A DNA stretch of 9,112 bases. Source: Serpentinimonas sp. (GTDB taxonomy: Bacteria; Pseudomonadota; Gammaproteobacteria; Burkholderiales; Burkholderiaceae_C). The notes under the pieces are model-generated. The model saw only the letters and a program-made list of their open reading frames with translations. It was not told the origin of the DNA and did not search any database. The stretch lies in assembly GCA_025458665.1 (NCBI GenBank), contig JALOSG010000104.1, forward strand, positions 1-9,112, given 5' to 3'. Position 1 is the stretch's first letter. Every line of letters starts with the position of its first letter. This document shows, piece after piece, positions 1 to 6,438 of the stretch. Both the position numbers and the translations under genes were made by a program.

Positions 1-1
1 G

Positions 2-637
2 GGTGCCCGCGGCGTGACGGCCTTCATCGTCGAGAAGGGCATGAAGGGTTTCAGCACCGCACAGAAGCTCGACAAGCTGGGCATGCGCGGCAGCCACACC
101 GGCGAGATGGTGTTCCAGAACGTGGAAGTGCCCGCAGAACATATTCTGGGTGGCTTGAACAACGGCGCCAAGGTGCTCATGAGTGGCCTGGACTACGAAC
201 GCGCCGTGCTGGCCGCTGGCCCGGTGGGTATCATGCAGGCCGTCATGGACAACGTGGTGCCCTACATCCACGACCGCAAGCAGTTTGGCCAGAGCATCGG
301 GGAATTCCAGCTGGTGCAGGGCAAGGTGGCCGACATGTACACCGTGTTGCAGGCCGGCCGCGCCTTCCTCTACACCATCGGCAAGAACCTGGACCAGCTG
401 GGCAGCGAGCACGTGCGGCAGGTGCGCAAGGACTGCGCCTCGGTCATTCTGTGGTGTGCCGAGGAAGCCACCAAAATGGCTGGCAACGGTATTCAGCTGT
501 TTGGCGGCAATGGCTACATCAACGAGTACCCGCTGGGCCGCCTGTGGCGCGATGCCAAGCTGTACGAAATTGGCGCGGGTACCAGCGAGATACGCCGCAT
601 GCTGATTGGCCGCGAGCTGTTCTCGGAAACCTGCTGA
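2..637 (+). CDS. ivd: Isovaleryl-CoA dehydrogenase, C-terminal part (5' end outside window)
   Basis: This flavoenzyme of the acyl-CoA dehydrogenase family oxidises isovaleryl-CoA to 3-methylcrotonyl-CoA in leucine degradation and passes electrons to electron-transfer flavoprotein. The frame is already open at base 2, so the N-terminal half lies upstream; the in-frame GTG at 14 is not a credible start because it falls inside the beta domain. The visible part runs from the end of the beta domain (TAFIVEKGMKGFS, then KLGMRGS) through the whole C-terminal helical domain. The segment GLDYERAVLAAGP carries a Glu (codon 197-199) at the place where isovaleryl-CoA dehydrogenases keep their catalytic base (Glu254 in the human enzyme). 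Near the end, YEIGAGTSEIRR has no Glu at the alternative catalytic site used by most other family members. DRKQFGQSIGEFQ and GGNGYINEYPLGRLWRD are further family signatures. The stop is TGA at 635-637, and carbonic anhydrase follows after 17 bases. The gene is often called liuA in leucine/isovalerate clusters. Confidence 0.92.
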   Translation, partial: GARGVTAFIVEKGMKGFSTAQKLDKLGMRGSHTGEMVFQNVEVPAEHILGGLNNGAKVLMSGLDYERAVLAAGPVGIMQAVMDNVVPYIHDRKQFGQSIGEFQLVQGKVADMYTVLQAGRAFLYTIGKNLDQLGSEHVRQVRKDCASVILWCAEEATKMAGNGIQLFGGNGYINEYPLGRLWRDAKLYEIGAGTSEIRRMLIGRELFSETC

Positions 638-639
638 TT

Positions 640-643
640 GAGG
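640..643 (+). promoter_or_regulatory. Possible weak ribosome binding site for carbonic anhydrase
   Basis: GAGG lies 11 bases before the ATG at 655, in the 17-base gap after the isovaleryl-CoA dehydrogenase stop. The spacing is long, so this is a weak site. It still favours 655 over any in-frame start inside the upstream gene. Confidence 0.4.
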
Positions 644-654
644 CTGCGCACCGC

Positions 655-1374
655 ATGAGCCCGCTGGCCCGCACGCCGCCCTCGGAGAGCCGCAACCTGG
701 AAGACCTGTTTGCGCACAACCGCCAGTGGGCTGCGCAGATGGTGGCAGAGCGCCCTGCGTTTTTCTCCGACCTGCTGGCCCAGCAGCGACCGCAGTACAT
801 GTGGATAGGCTGTTCCGACAGCCGAGTGCCCGCCAACCAGATCACCGGGCTGGCCCCGGGTGAGGTGTTCGTGCACCGCAACGTGGCCAACGTGGTGGTG
901 CCCACCGACCTGAACTGCCTCTCCACCATCCAGTACGCGGTAGACCTGCTGCAGGTGCGCCACCTGATGGTGGTGGGCCACTACGGCTGTGGCGGCGTGC
1001 ATGCGGCGCTGGGCGATGTCCGTGTGGGCCTGGCCGACAACTGGCTGCGCCACGTGAAAGACGTGCGCGACCGCCACCGTGCCCTGCTCGACAGCCTGCC
1101 CACCGCACAGTGGCTCGATGCGCTGTGCGAACTCAACGTTATCGAGCAGGTACGCAACGTGTCGGAAACCACGGTGTTGAACGACGCCTGGGCGCGCGGA
1201 CAGGTGGTCACGCTGCACGGCTGGGTGTATGGCCTCAAGGACGGCCTGCTGGAAGACCTGCACATCACGCTGGACGGGCCTGAGCAGGCCGGCGCGCTGT
1301 ACCGGCAGGCCCTCGCCGAGGTGCCCCTCCGGGCTGCAGCGCGCGCCGCCACCCGGGCACCCATCTCCGCATAA
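655..1374 (+). CDS. can: Beta-class carbonic anhydrase
   Basis: This cytoplasmic zinc enzyme interconverts CO2 and bicarbonate. The 239-residue product fits the beta class (about 220 residues in E. coli Can). The zinc-site motifs are intact: Cys53 with the Asp55-Arg57 dyad in GCSDSRVPANQI, and His109 and Cys112 in VGHYGCGGVHAAL. GEVFVHRNVANVV and the late LHGWVYGLKDGLL strand are also typical. The frame is open upstream to about 451, but that stretch overlaps the isovaleryl-CoA dehydrogenase end and lacks family similarity. ATG 655 gives MSPLARTPPSESRNLEDLF, matching where the family begins. The 17-base gap suggests co-transcription with the upstream gene. Its place next to leucine-degradation genes suggests a role in supplying bicarbonate to a biotin carboxylase such as methylcrotonyl-CoA carboxylase, which is an inference. 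The stop codon overlaps a palindrome that could be a promoter for aceK. Confidence 0.95.
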   Translation: MSPLARTPPSESRNLEDLFAHNRQWAAQMVAERPAFFSDLLAQQRPQYMWIGCSDSRVPANQITGLAPGEVFVHRNVANVVVPTDLNCLSTIQYAVDLLQVRHLMVVGHYGCGGVHAALGDVRVGLADNWLRHVKDVRDRHRALLDSLPTAQWLDALCELNVIEQVRNVSETTVLNDAWARGQVVTLHGWVYGLKDGLLEDLHITLDGPEQAGALYRQALAEVPLRAAARAATRAPISA

Positions 1375-1379
1375 TGCGG
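1367..1379 (+). promoter_or_regulatory. Palindrome with -10-like core upstream of aceK
   Basis: CCGCAT-A-ATGCGG is a perfect 6+6 inverted repeat around one A, and it overlaps the carbonic anhydrase stop codon (1372-1374). Its centre, CATAAT (1370-1375), matches the -10 consensus TATAAT at five of six positions. A start about 7 bases downstream would leave a leader of about 32 bases before the aceK ATG at 1414. No good -35 hexamer stands 16-18 bases upstream, so this could be an activator-dependent promoter, an operator, or chance. As RNA it could form only a 4-bp stem with an ATAAT loop and no T-run, so it does not look like a terminator. Confidence 0.35.
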
Positions 1380-1413
1380 GCATCTGCCCACGCCCACATT
1401 GCCGGAAACGCCC

Positions 1414-3237
1414 ATGCTGCCGAAAAGACTCGACTCCACCCTGGCCTACGACATTGCGCGCGCCATGGTCGATGGCTTCAACCGCCACTACCGGCTGTTC
1501 CGCACGGAAAGCGCCCGCGCCAAACACCGCTTCGAGACCGCCGACTGGCGCGGCCAGCAGCGTGCACAGCGCGAACGCATCGAGTTCTATGACCTGCGGG
1601 TGAAGGAATGCGTGAAGCGGCTGGAAGGCGAGTTCCAGGCTTCCCTGCAGCCCATGGAGGTGTGGCAGCAGGTGAAATTGCTGTACGTGGGCATGCTGGT
1701 GGACCACAAGCAGCCCGAACTGGCCGAGACCTTCTTCAACTCGGTGAGCACCAAGATTCTGGACCGCAGCTACTTCCAGAACGATTTCATCTTTGTGCGC
1801 CCGGCCATCAGCACCGAATACATCGAGCCCGAGAACCCGGACACCCACACCACCTACCGCTGCTACTACCCCACGCCCGACGGCTTTCTGGCGGAAATCC
1901 GCCGTATGGTGAGCGACTTTGGGCTGCGTGTGCCGTTCGAGGATTTCGACCGCGACACGCTGTCGGTGCAGCAACGCTTCATGCCGCTGTTCGACCACAC
2001 CAAGCTGCGTGCGAACTTCCAGATCCAGGTGCTCGATGCGCTGTTCTTCCGCAACAAAGGCGCCTATGCGGTGGGCAAGCTCATCAACGGTTTTCAGGAA
2101 GTACCTTTTGCGCTGCCCTTCCTGCACAACGAAGAAGGCAAGCTGGTGATAGACGCGCTGCTGCACGGCGAGGACGACCTCCTCATGCTGTTCAGCTTTG
2201 CGCGCGCCTACTTCATGGTGGACATGGAGGTGCCCAGCGCCTATGTGCAGTTCCTGCGCAGCATGATGCCCAGGAAGCCGCGCGCCGAGTTCTACAACGC
2301 CCTGGGCCTGGCCAAGCAGGGCAAAACGCTGTTCTACCGCGACTTCCTCTACCACCTGCGCCACAGCACCGACCAGTTCCGCATTGCGCCCGGCATCAAG
2401 GGCATGGTCATGCTGGTGTTCGACTTGCCGAGCTTCCCCTTCGTGTTCAAGGTCATCAAAGACTACTACCCACCGCAGAAGGACACCACGCGCGAGCAGA
2501 TACGCGACAAGTATCTGCTGGTGAAACAGCACGACCGCGTGGGCCGCATGGCCGACACGCTGGAGTTCAGCGGCGTGGGTTTTCCGCGCGAGCGCTTCAC
2601 CGACGAACTGATCGAAGAGATACAGAAGTTCGCGCCCAGCCAGATCAGCATTGGTGACACCAATGGCGACGGCGACATGGAGGTGCTGCTCAAGCATGTG
2701 TACATCGAGCGGCGCATGATCCCGCTCAACCTGTACCTGCAGGAAGCGTTCGATGCGCTGCAGAAGGACAAGCAGGACCACGCTGCCCGCGAGCAGCTGG
2801 AGCGTGCGGTGGTGGAGTACGGCAACGCCATCAAGGACCTGGTGGCGGCCAACATCTTCCCGGGCGACATGCTGTGGAAGAACTTCGGTATCACGCGCCA
2901 CGGCAAGGTGGTGTTCTACGACTACGACGAGATCGAGTACATCACCGACTGCAATTTCCGCCGCGTACCGCCGCCGCGCAACGAGGATGACGAGATGTCC
3001 GGCGAGATCTGGTACCACGTGGGCCCGCGCGACGTGTTCCCCGAAACGTTTGGCCCCTTCCTGCTGGGCAACCCGCTGGTGCGCGAGGTGTTCATGCGCC
3101 ACCACGCCGACCTGCTCGACCCCGCGTTCTGGCAGGGCCACAAGGAGCGCATCCAGGCGGGCCACGTACACGATGTTTTCCCTTATGAGCGCGAGCGCCG
3201 GTTCCGTGCGCAACGCGACCGCGAACTGATGGACTGA
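1414..3237 (+). CDS. aceK: Isocitrate dehydrogenase kinase/phosphatase AceK
   Basis: This bifunctional cytoplasmic enzyme phosphorylates isocitrate dehydrogenase to inactivate it, sending isocitrate into the glyoxylate shunt, and also reverses the modification. The product is 607 residues (E. coli AceK 578). The N-terminal regulatory half is followed by a kinase-like domain with the ATP loop APGIKGM (325-331) and Lys346. Asp381 in HDRVGRMADT matches E. coli Asp371, the residue important for phosphatase activity. Asp485 and Asn490 in GDMLWKNFG and Asp503 in FYDYDE match E. coli Asp457, Asn462 and Asp475 by spacing. Between these blocks the protein is about 18 residues longer than E. coli AceK and includes the acidic loop GDTNGDGDME (414-423). 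ATG 1414 is preferred because GGAAA lies five bases before it; an in-frame TTG at 1399 has no such site and would add five residues. Unlike the enterobacterial aceBAK operon, aceB and aceA are not adjacent here; aceK sits among acyl-CoA catabolism genes. Confidence 0.97.
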   Translation: MLPKRLDSTLAYDIARAMVDGFNRHYRLFRTESARAKHRFETADWRGQQRAQRERIEFYDLRVKECVKRLEGEFQASLQPMEVWQQVKLLYVGMLVDHKQPELAETFFNSVSTKILDRSYFQNDFIFVRPAISTEYIEPENPDTHTTYRCYYPTPDGFLAEIRRMVSDFGLRVPFEDFDRDTLSVQQRFMPLFDHTKLRANFQIQVLDALFFRNKGAYAVGKLINGFQEVPFALPFLHNEEGKLVIDALLHGEDDLLMLFSFARAYFMVDMEVPSAYVQFLRSMMPRKPRAEFYNALGLAKQGKTLFYRDFLYHLRHSTDQFRIAPGIKGMVMLVFDLPSFPFVFKVIKDYYPPQKDTTREQIRDKYLLVKQHDRVGRMADTLEFSGVGFPRERFTDELIEEIQKFAPSQISIGDTNGDGDMEVLLKHVYIERRMIPLNLYLQEAFDALQKDKQDHAAREQLERAVVEYGNAIKDLVAANIFPGDMLWKNFGITRHGKVVFYDYDEIEYITDCNFRRVPPPRNEDDEMSGEIWYHVGPRDVFPETFGPFLLGNPLVREVFMRHHADLLDPAFWQGHKERIQAGHVHDVFPYERERRFRAQRDRELMD

Positions 3238-3241
3238 AAGA

Positions 3242-3248
3242 AAAGGAG
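3242..3248 (+). promoter_or_regulatory. Strong ribosome binding site of the thiolase gene
   Basis: AAAGGAG ends five bases before ATG 3254, inside the 16-base gap after the aceK stop. It is the best Shine-Dalgarno match in the window and fixes the thiolase start. Confidence 0.8.
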
Positions 3249-3253
3249 CTTCC

Positions 3254-4456
3254 ATGACCACCCCCCACACCCTGTCTGCCGACCCCGTTGTCATCGTAGG
3301 AGCCGCGCGCACCCCCATGGGCGCCTTCCAGGGCGACTTCTCCAGCCTGGCTGCCCACGACCTGGGCGGCGTGGCCATACGCGCTGCCGTTGAACGCGCC
3401 GGTGTGAACCCCGCGCTGGTGGACGAAGTGCTGTTTGGCAACTGCCTGATGGCGGGCCAGGGCCAGGCGCCCGCCCGCCAGGCCGCGCTGAAGGGCGGCC
3501 TGCCCCTGAGCGCAGGTGCCGTGACTTTGTCCAAGATGTGTGGCTCTGGCATGAAAGCCACCATGCTGGCCCACGACATGCTGCTGGCCGGCAGTGCCAC
3601 GGTCATGGTGGCTGGCGGCATGGAGAGCATGACCAATGCGCCCTACCTGCTGCAGAAGGGCCGTGGCGGTTACCGCATGGGCCACGACAAGGTGTACGAC
3701 CACATGATGCTCGACGGGCTGGAAGACGCCTATGAAGCGGGCCGTTCCATGGGCACTTTCGGTGAAGACTGTGCCGCCAAATACCAGTTCACGCGCGAGG
3801 CGCAGGACGCGTTTGCCACCGCTTCGGTGAGCCGGGCGCAGAAGGCCAGCCAGGACGGCACCTTTGCCCACGAAATTGCCCCTGTGACCGTGAAGGAGCG
3901 CAGCGGTGAACGCGTGGTCTCCATCGACGAAGGCCCGGGCAAGATCAAACTCGACAAGATCCCCACGCTGCGCACGGCGTTCAAGAAGGACGGCACCATC
4001 ACGGCGGCATCCAGCTCCTCCATCAACGACGGCGCGGCCGCTTTGGTGCTCATGCGCCAGTCCACCGCGGCAGCGCAGGGCCTCAAGCCGCTGGCGCGCA
4101 TTGTGGGCCACAGTACGCACGCGCAGGAGCCCAACTGGTTCACCACGGCGCCGGTGTTTGCCATGCAGAAGCTGTTTGCCAAGACCGGCTGGACCGCGGC
4201 CGACGTGGACCTGTACGAAATCAACGAAGCCTTTGCCGTGGTGCCTATGGCCGCCATGCACGACCTGGGCCTGCCGCACGAGAAGGTGAACATCCATGGC
4301 GGCGCCTGCGCGCTGGGCCACCCCATTGGCGCTAGTGGCGCCCGCATTCTGGTGACCTTGCTGTATGCGCTGCAGAAAACTGGCGGCCGCCGCGGGATGG
4401 CTTCGCTCTGCATAGGCGGTGGTGAGGCCACCGCGCTGGCCGTGGAAATGTGCTGA
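3254..4456 (+). CDS. Acetyl-CoA C-acyltransferase (thiolase, AtoB/PhaA-like)
   Basis: This biosynthetic-type thiolase catalyses reversible cleavage of a 3-ketoacyl-CoA, most likely acetoacetyl-CoA to two acetyl-CoA, in the cytoplasm. It has 400 residues, normal for the family (about 390-400), with a short N-terminal extension before VVIVGAARTPMGAF. All catalytic elements are present: the acyl-accepting Cys96 in KMCGSGMKA, Asn324 in the NEAFA motif, His356 in GHPIGASGAR, and the proton-transfer Cys386 in CIGGGEA. The start is fixed by a strong Shine-Dalgarno site five bases upstream. The gene lies 16 bases after aceK and 33 before an acyl-CoA dehydrogenase, so it reads as part of one operon. 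In this setting it probably handles the acetoacetyl-CoA end of leucine or fatty-acid breakdown. Exact chain-length preference cannot be read from sequence, so a specific gene symbol is withheld. Confidence 0.93.
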   Translation: MTTPHTLSADPVVIVGAARTPMGAFQGDFSSLAAHDLGGVAIRAAVERAGVNPALVDEVLFGNCLMAGQGQAPARQAALKGGLPLSAGAVTLSKMCGSGMKATMLAHDMLLAGSATVMVAGGMESMTNAPYLLQKGRGGYRMGHDKVYDHMMLDGLEDAYEAGRSMGTFGEDCAAKYQFTREAQDAFATASVSRAQKASQDGTFAHEIAPVTVKERSGERVVSIDEGPGKIKLDKIPTLRTAFKKDGTITAASSSSINDGAAALVLMRQSTAAAQGLKPLARIVGHSTHAQEPNWFTTAPVFAMQKLFAKTGWTAADVDLYEINEAFAVVPMAAMHDLGLPHEKVNIHGGACALGHPIGASGARILVTLLYALQKTGGRRGMASLCIGGGEATALAVEMC

Positions 4457-4477
4457 GTTGCCTGCCCTGAATTTTCC

Positions 4478-4481
4478 GGAG
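4478..4481 (+). promoter_or_regulatory. Ribosome binding site of the second acyl-CoA dehydrogenase
   Basis: GGAG lies eight bases before ATG 4490 in the 33-base gap after the thiolase stop, and it supports that ATG as the start. Confidence 0.65.
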
Positions 4482-4489
4482 ACCCCCAC

Positions 4490-5620
4490 ATGCTGTTGAC
4501 CCAGGACCAGGAAATGATCCGCGACGCGGTGCGCGAGTTCGCCCAGGAGCAGCTCTGGCCGCACGCCGCCCGCTGGGACAAGGAGCACCATTTCCCCAAA
4601 GAGGCACACCGGGGCCTGGCCGCGCTGGGCGCCTACGGCATTTGCGTGCCCGAAAGTTATGGCGGCGCTGGCCTGGATTACCTGTCCCTGGCGGTGGTGC
4701 TGGAAGAAATAGCGGCGGGAGACGGCGGCGTGAGCACCACCATCAGCGTGACCAACTGCCCGGTGAATGCCATTCTGCTGCGCTACGGTTCCGAGGCGCA
4801 GAAGCAGCGCTGGCTGGTGCCGCTGGCGCGCGGCGAGATGCTGGGGGGCTTCTGCCTGACCGAGCCGCATGTGGGCTCGGACGCCTCGGCGCTGCGCACC
4901 AGCGCCACGCGCGAGGGCGACGAGTACGTGATCAACGGCGTGAAGCAATTCATCACCAGCGGCAAGCACGGCGATGTGATGGTGGTGATTGCCGTGACCG
5001 ACAAGGCCGCCGGCAAGAAGGGCATGAGTGCCTTTCTGGTGCCCACCAACAGCCCGGGCTACGTGGTGGCGCGGTTGGAGGACAAGCTGGGCCAGCACAG
5101 CAGCGACACGGCACAGATCAACTTCGACCAGTGCCGCATTCCCGCCGAGAACCTGATTGGCCAGGAAGGCGAGGGCTACAAGATTGCCCTGAGCGCGCTG
5201 GAAGGCGGGCGCATAGGCATAGCGGCGCAAAGCCTGGGCATGGCGCGCAGCGCTTTCGATGTGGCGCTGGACTACGCCAAGCAGCGGGAGAGTTTTGGCC
5301 AGCCTATCTTCAATCACCAGGCGGTGGGCTTCCGGCTGGCCGACTGCGCCACACAGCTGGAAGCGGCGCGCCAGCTCATCTGGCACGCGGCGGCCATGCG
5401 CGATGCCGGCAAACCCTGCCTGAAGGAAGCCGCCATGGCCAAACTGTTTGCCAGCGAGATGGCGGAGAAGGTCTGTTCGGTGGCCATCCAGACGCTGGGC
5501 GGCTACGGGGTGGTGAGCGACTTTCCGGTGGAGCGCATTTACCGCGATGTGCGCGTCTGCCAGATTTACGAGGGCACCAGCGACGTGCAGAAAATCCTCA
5601 TCCAGCGCGCCCTGGCCTGA
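4490..5620 (+). CDS. Acyl-CoA dehydrogenase, short-chain/butyryl-type
   Basis: This FAD enzyme introduces the alpha-beta double bond into an acyl-CoA and passes electrons to electron-transfer flavoprotein. The 376-residue length is standard for the family. The order is an N-terminal helical domain (to about residue 115), a beta domain with the flavin-contact motif CLTEPHVGSDAS and VINGVKQFITSG, then a C-terminal helical domain with RESFGQPIFNHQAV and LGGYGVVSDFPVERIYRD. The catalytic base is Glu361 in IYEGTSDVQK, the usual site for short- and medium-chain enzymes. At the site used by isovaleryl-CoA dehydrogenase this protein has Gly (ALEGGRIG), so it is not a second copy of the gene at the left edge. 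The helix with GGRIGIAAQSLGMA resembles butyryl-CoA dehydrogenases. The substrate is not certain; short straight-chain or branched-chain acyl-CoA is most likely. It is the last gene of the catabolic block and is followed by a promoter-like site. Confidence 0.92.
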   Translation: MLLTQDQEMIRDAVREFAQEQLWPHAARWDKEHHFPKEAHRGLAALGAYGICVPESYGGAGLDYLSLAVVLEEIAAGDGGVSTTISVTNCPVNAILLRYGSEAQKQRWLVPLARGEMLGGFCLTEPHVGSDASALRTSATREGDEYVINGVKQFITSGKHGDVMVVIAVTDKAAGKKGMSAFLVPTNSPGYVVARLEDKLGQHSSDTAQINFDQCRIPAENLIGQEGEGYKIALSALEGGRIGIAAQSLGMARSAFDVALDYAKQRESFGQPIFNHQAVGFRLADCATQLEAARQLIWHAAAMRDAGKPCLKEAAMAKLFASEMAEKVCSVAIQTLGGYGVVSDFPVERIYRDVRVCQIYEGTSDVQKILIQRALA

Positions 5621-5629
5621 ATCTGCCCC

Positions 5630-5657
5630 TTGCAGCAGCGCGGCCCACGCGCATAAT
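5630..5657 (+). promoter_or_regulatory. Candidate sigma70-type promoter for DUF4197-trkA-trkH
   Basis: TTGCAG (5630-5635, three of six matches to TTGACA) and CATAAT (5652-5657, five of six to TATAAT) are separated by 16 bases, between the acyl-CoA dehydrogenase stop and the next gene. A start about eight bases past the -10 would fall at or next to the ATG at 5665, which would give a leaderless or near-leaderless message. If ATG 5656 is the real start instead, it overlaps the -10 and this promoter could not serve it. The same octamer GCATAATG occurs behind the carbonic anhydrase gene. Confidence 0.4.
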
Positions 5658-6435
5658 GGCAGCCATGGACGAGTCGAGTGAACCGGGGGCCACGCCCCAC
5701 CCAACGCGGCGTGCCTTCCATGCCGCCAGTGCAGCCGGTGGGCTGTGGTTGAGCCTGCAGCTGCTGGGCCATGCGCCACCCGCGCGGGCGCAGTCGGGGG
5801 GCTCACTGCTGTCCGGGCTTGCTGGTATTTCCAACACCGACGCTTCGGCCGGCGTGAAAGCCGCGCTGGAAAAAGGCGCGCTGGCTGCCGTGGGCCTGCT
5901 GGGCCGCCCCGATGGTTTTCTGGCCAACCCCCGGGTACGCATTCCGCTGCCGGGTGCCCTTGAAGATGTGGGCAAGGTCATGCGTACCTTCGGGCAAGGC
6001 AAGCGGGTAGACGAACTGGAAAATGCCATGAACCGCGCCGCCGAAGCGGCCGTTCCTATGGGCCGCGATGTGCTGGTGAATGCCGCACGCAACATCACCG
6101 TGACCGATGCCAAGAACATCCTCACCGGCGGTGAGACTTCCGTCACCGACTACTTCTCTGGCCGCACGCGCGAGCCGCTCTCGGCGCTGTTTCTGCCTCT
6201 GGTGACGCGCGCGACCGAACAGGTGCAACTGGCCGGCATCTACAACGACTTTGCGGGCCGCGCCAAGCGCTTCGGGCTGGTGCAGGAGAAGGATGCCAAC
6301 CTGCAGCAGTACGTGACCGGCAAGACACTGGACGGGCTGTTCGTGGTGATCGGCGAAGAGGAAAGAAAGATACGGCAGGACCCGGTGGGCGCAGGCAGCG
6401 ACATTCTGCGCAAGGTATTCGGGGCCCTGAAGTAA
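5656..6435 (+). CDS. DUF4197 family protein with twin-arginine-type signal peptide
   Basis: The function of this family is unknown. From ATG 5656 the product is 259 residues. The N-terminus has TRRAF (17-21), then a hydrophobic stretch (about 24-40) and APPARA before Gln46, which looks like a Tat signal with cleavage after Ala45, so a periplasmic location is predicted. The mature part follows the DUF4197 pattern: alternating helices with ALEKGALAAVGLLG, a GFLANPRVRIPLPGALE loop, AMNRAAEAAVP, ITVTDAKNILTGG, and a conserved tail (LDGLFVVIGEEE, DPVGAGSDILRKVFGALK). The frame stays open far upstream through the acyl-CoA dehydrogenase, but only the part after 5656 resembles the family. No Shine-Dalgarno site is clear for ATG 5656 or for ATG 5665 (three residues shorter), and 5665 fits the candidate promoter better. 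trkA begins three bases after the stop, so the two are almost certainly co-transcribed. Confidence 0.87.
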   Translation: MAAMDESSEPGATPHPTRRAFHAASAAGGLWLSLQLLGHAPPARAQSGGSLLSGLAGISNTDASAGVKAALEKGALAAVGLLGRPDGFLANPRVRIPLPGALEDVGKVMRTFGQGKRVDELENAMNRAAEAAVPMGRDVLVNAARNITVTDAKNILTGGETSVTDYFSGRTREPLSALFLPLVTRATEQVQLAGIYNDFAGRAKRFGLVQEKDANLQQYVTGKTLDGLFVVIGEEERKIRQDPVGAGSDILRKVFGALK

Positions 6436-6438
6436 GTC

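Noticed and set aside
451..654. Upstream extension of the carbonic anhydrase frame into the isovaleryl-CoA dehydrogenase gene.
   Set aside because: The extra residues are an out-of-frame reading of the conserved dehydrogenase C-terminus and have no carbonic anhydrase similarity. ATG 655 fits the family length.
1608..2657. A 349-residue + strand open frame inside aceK.
   Set aside because: It overlaps the conserved AceK frame entirely, has shadow-like composition (Arg, Gly, Ala, His) and no recognisable domain.
5638..5652. Hairpin GCGCG-GCCCA-CGCGC after the second acyl-CoA dehydrogenase, as a terminator.
   Set aside because: The stem is only five pairs and is followed by ATAATGG, with no T-run. 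It is probably chance in GC-rich spacer DNA, although it lies inside the candidate promoter spacer.
4642..5655. Upstream extension of the DUF4197 frame through the acyl-CoA dehydrogenase gene, which would give a 597-residue protein.
   Set aside because: The first 338 residues are a shadow reading of the dehydrogenase, rich in Arg, Gly and Ala. The Tat signal and the DUF4197 domain begin only after 5656.
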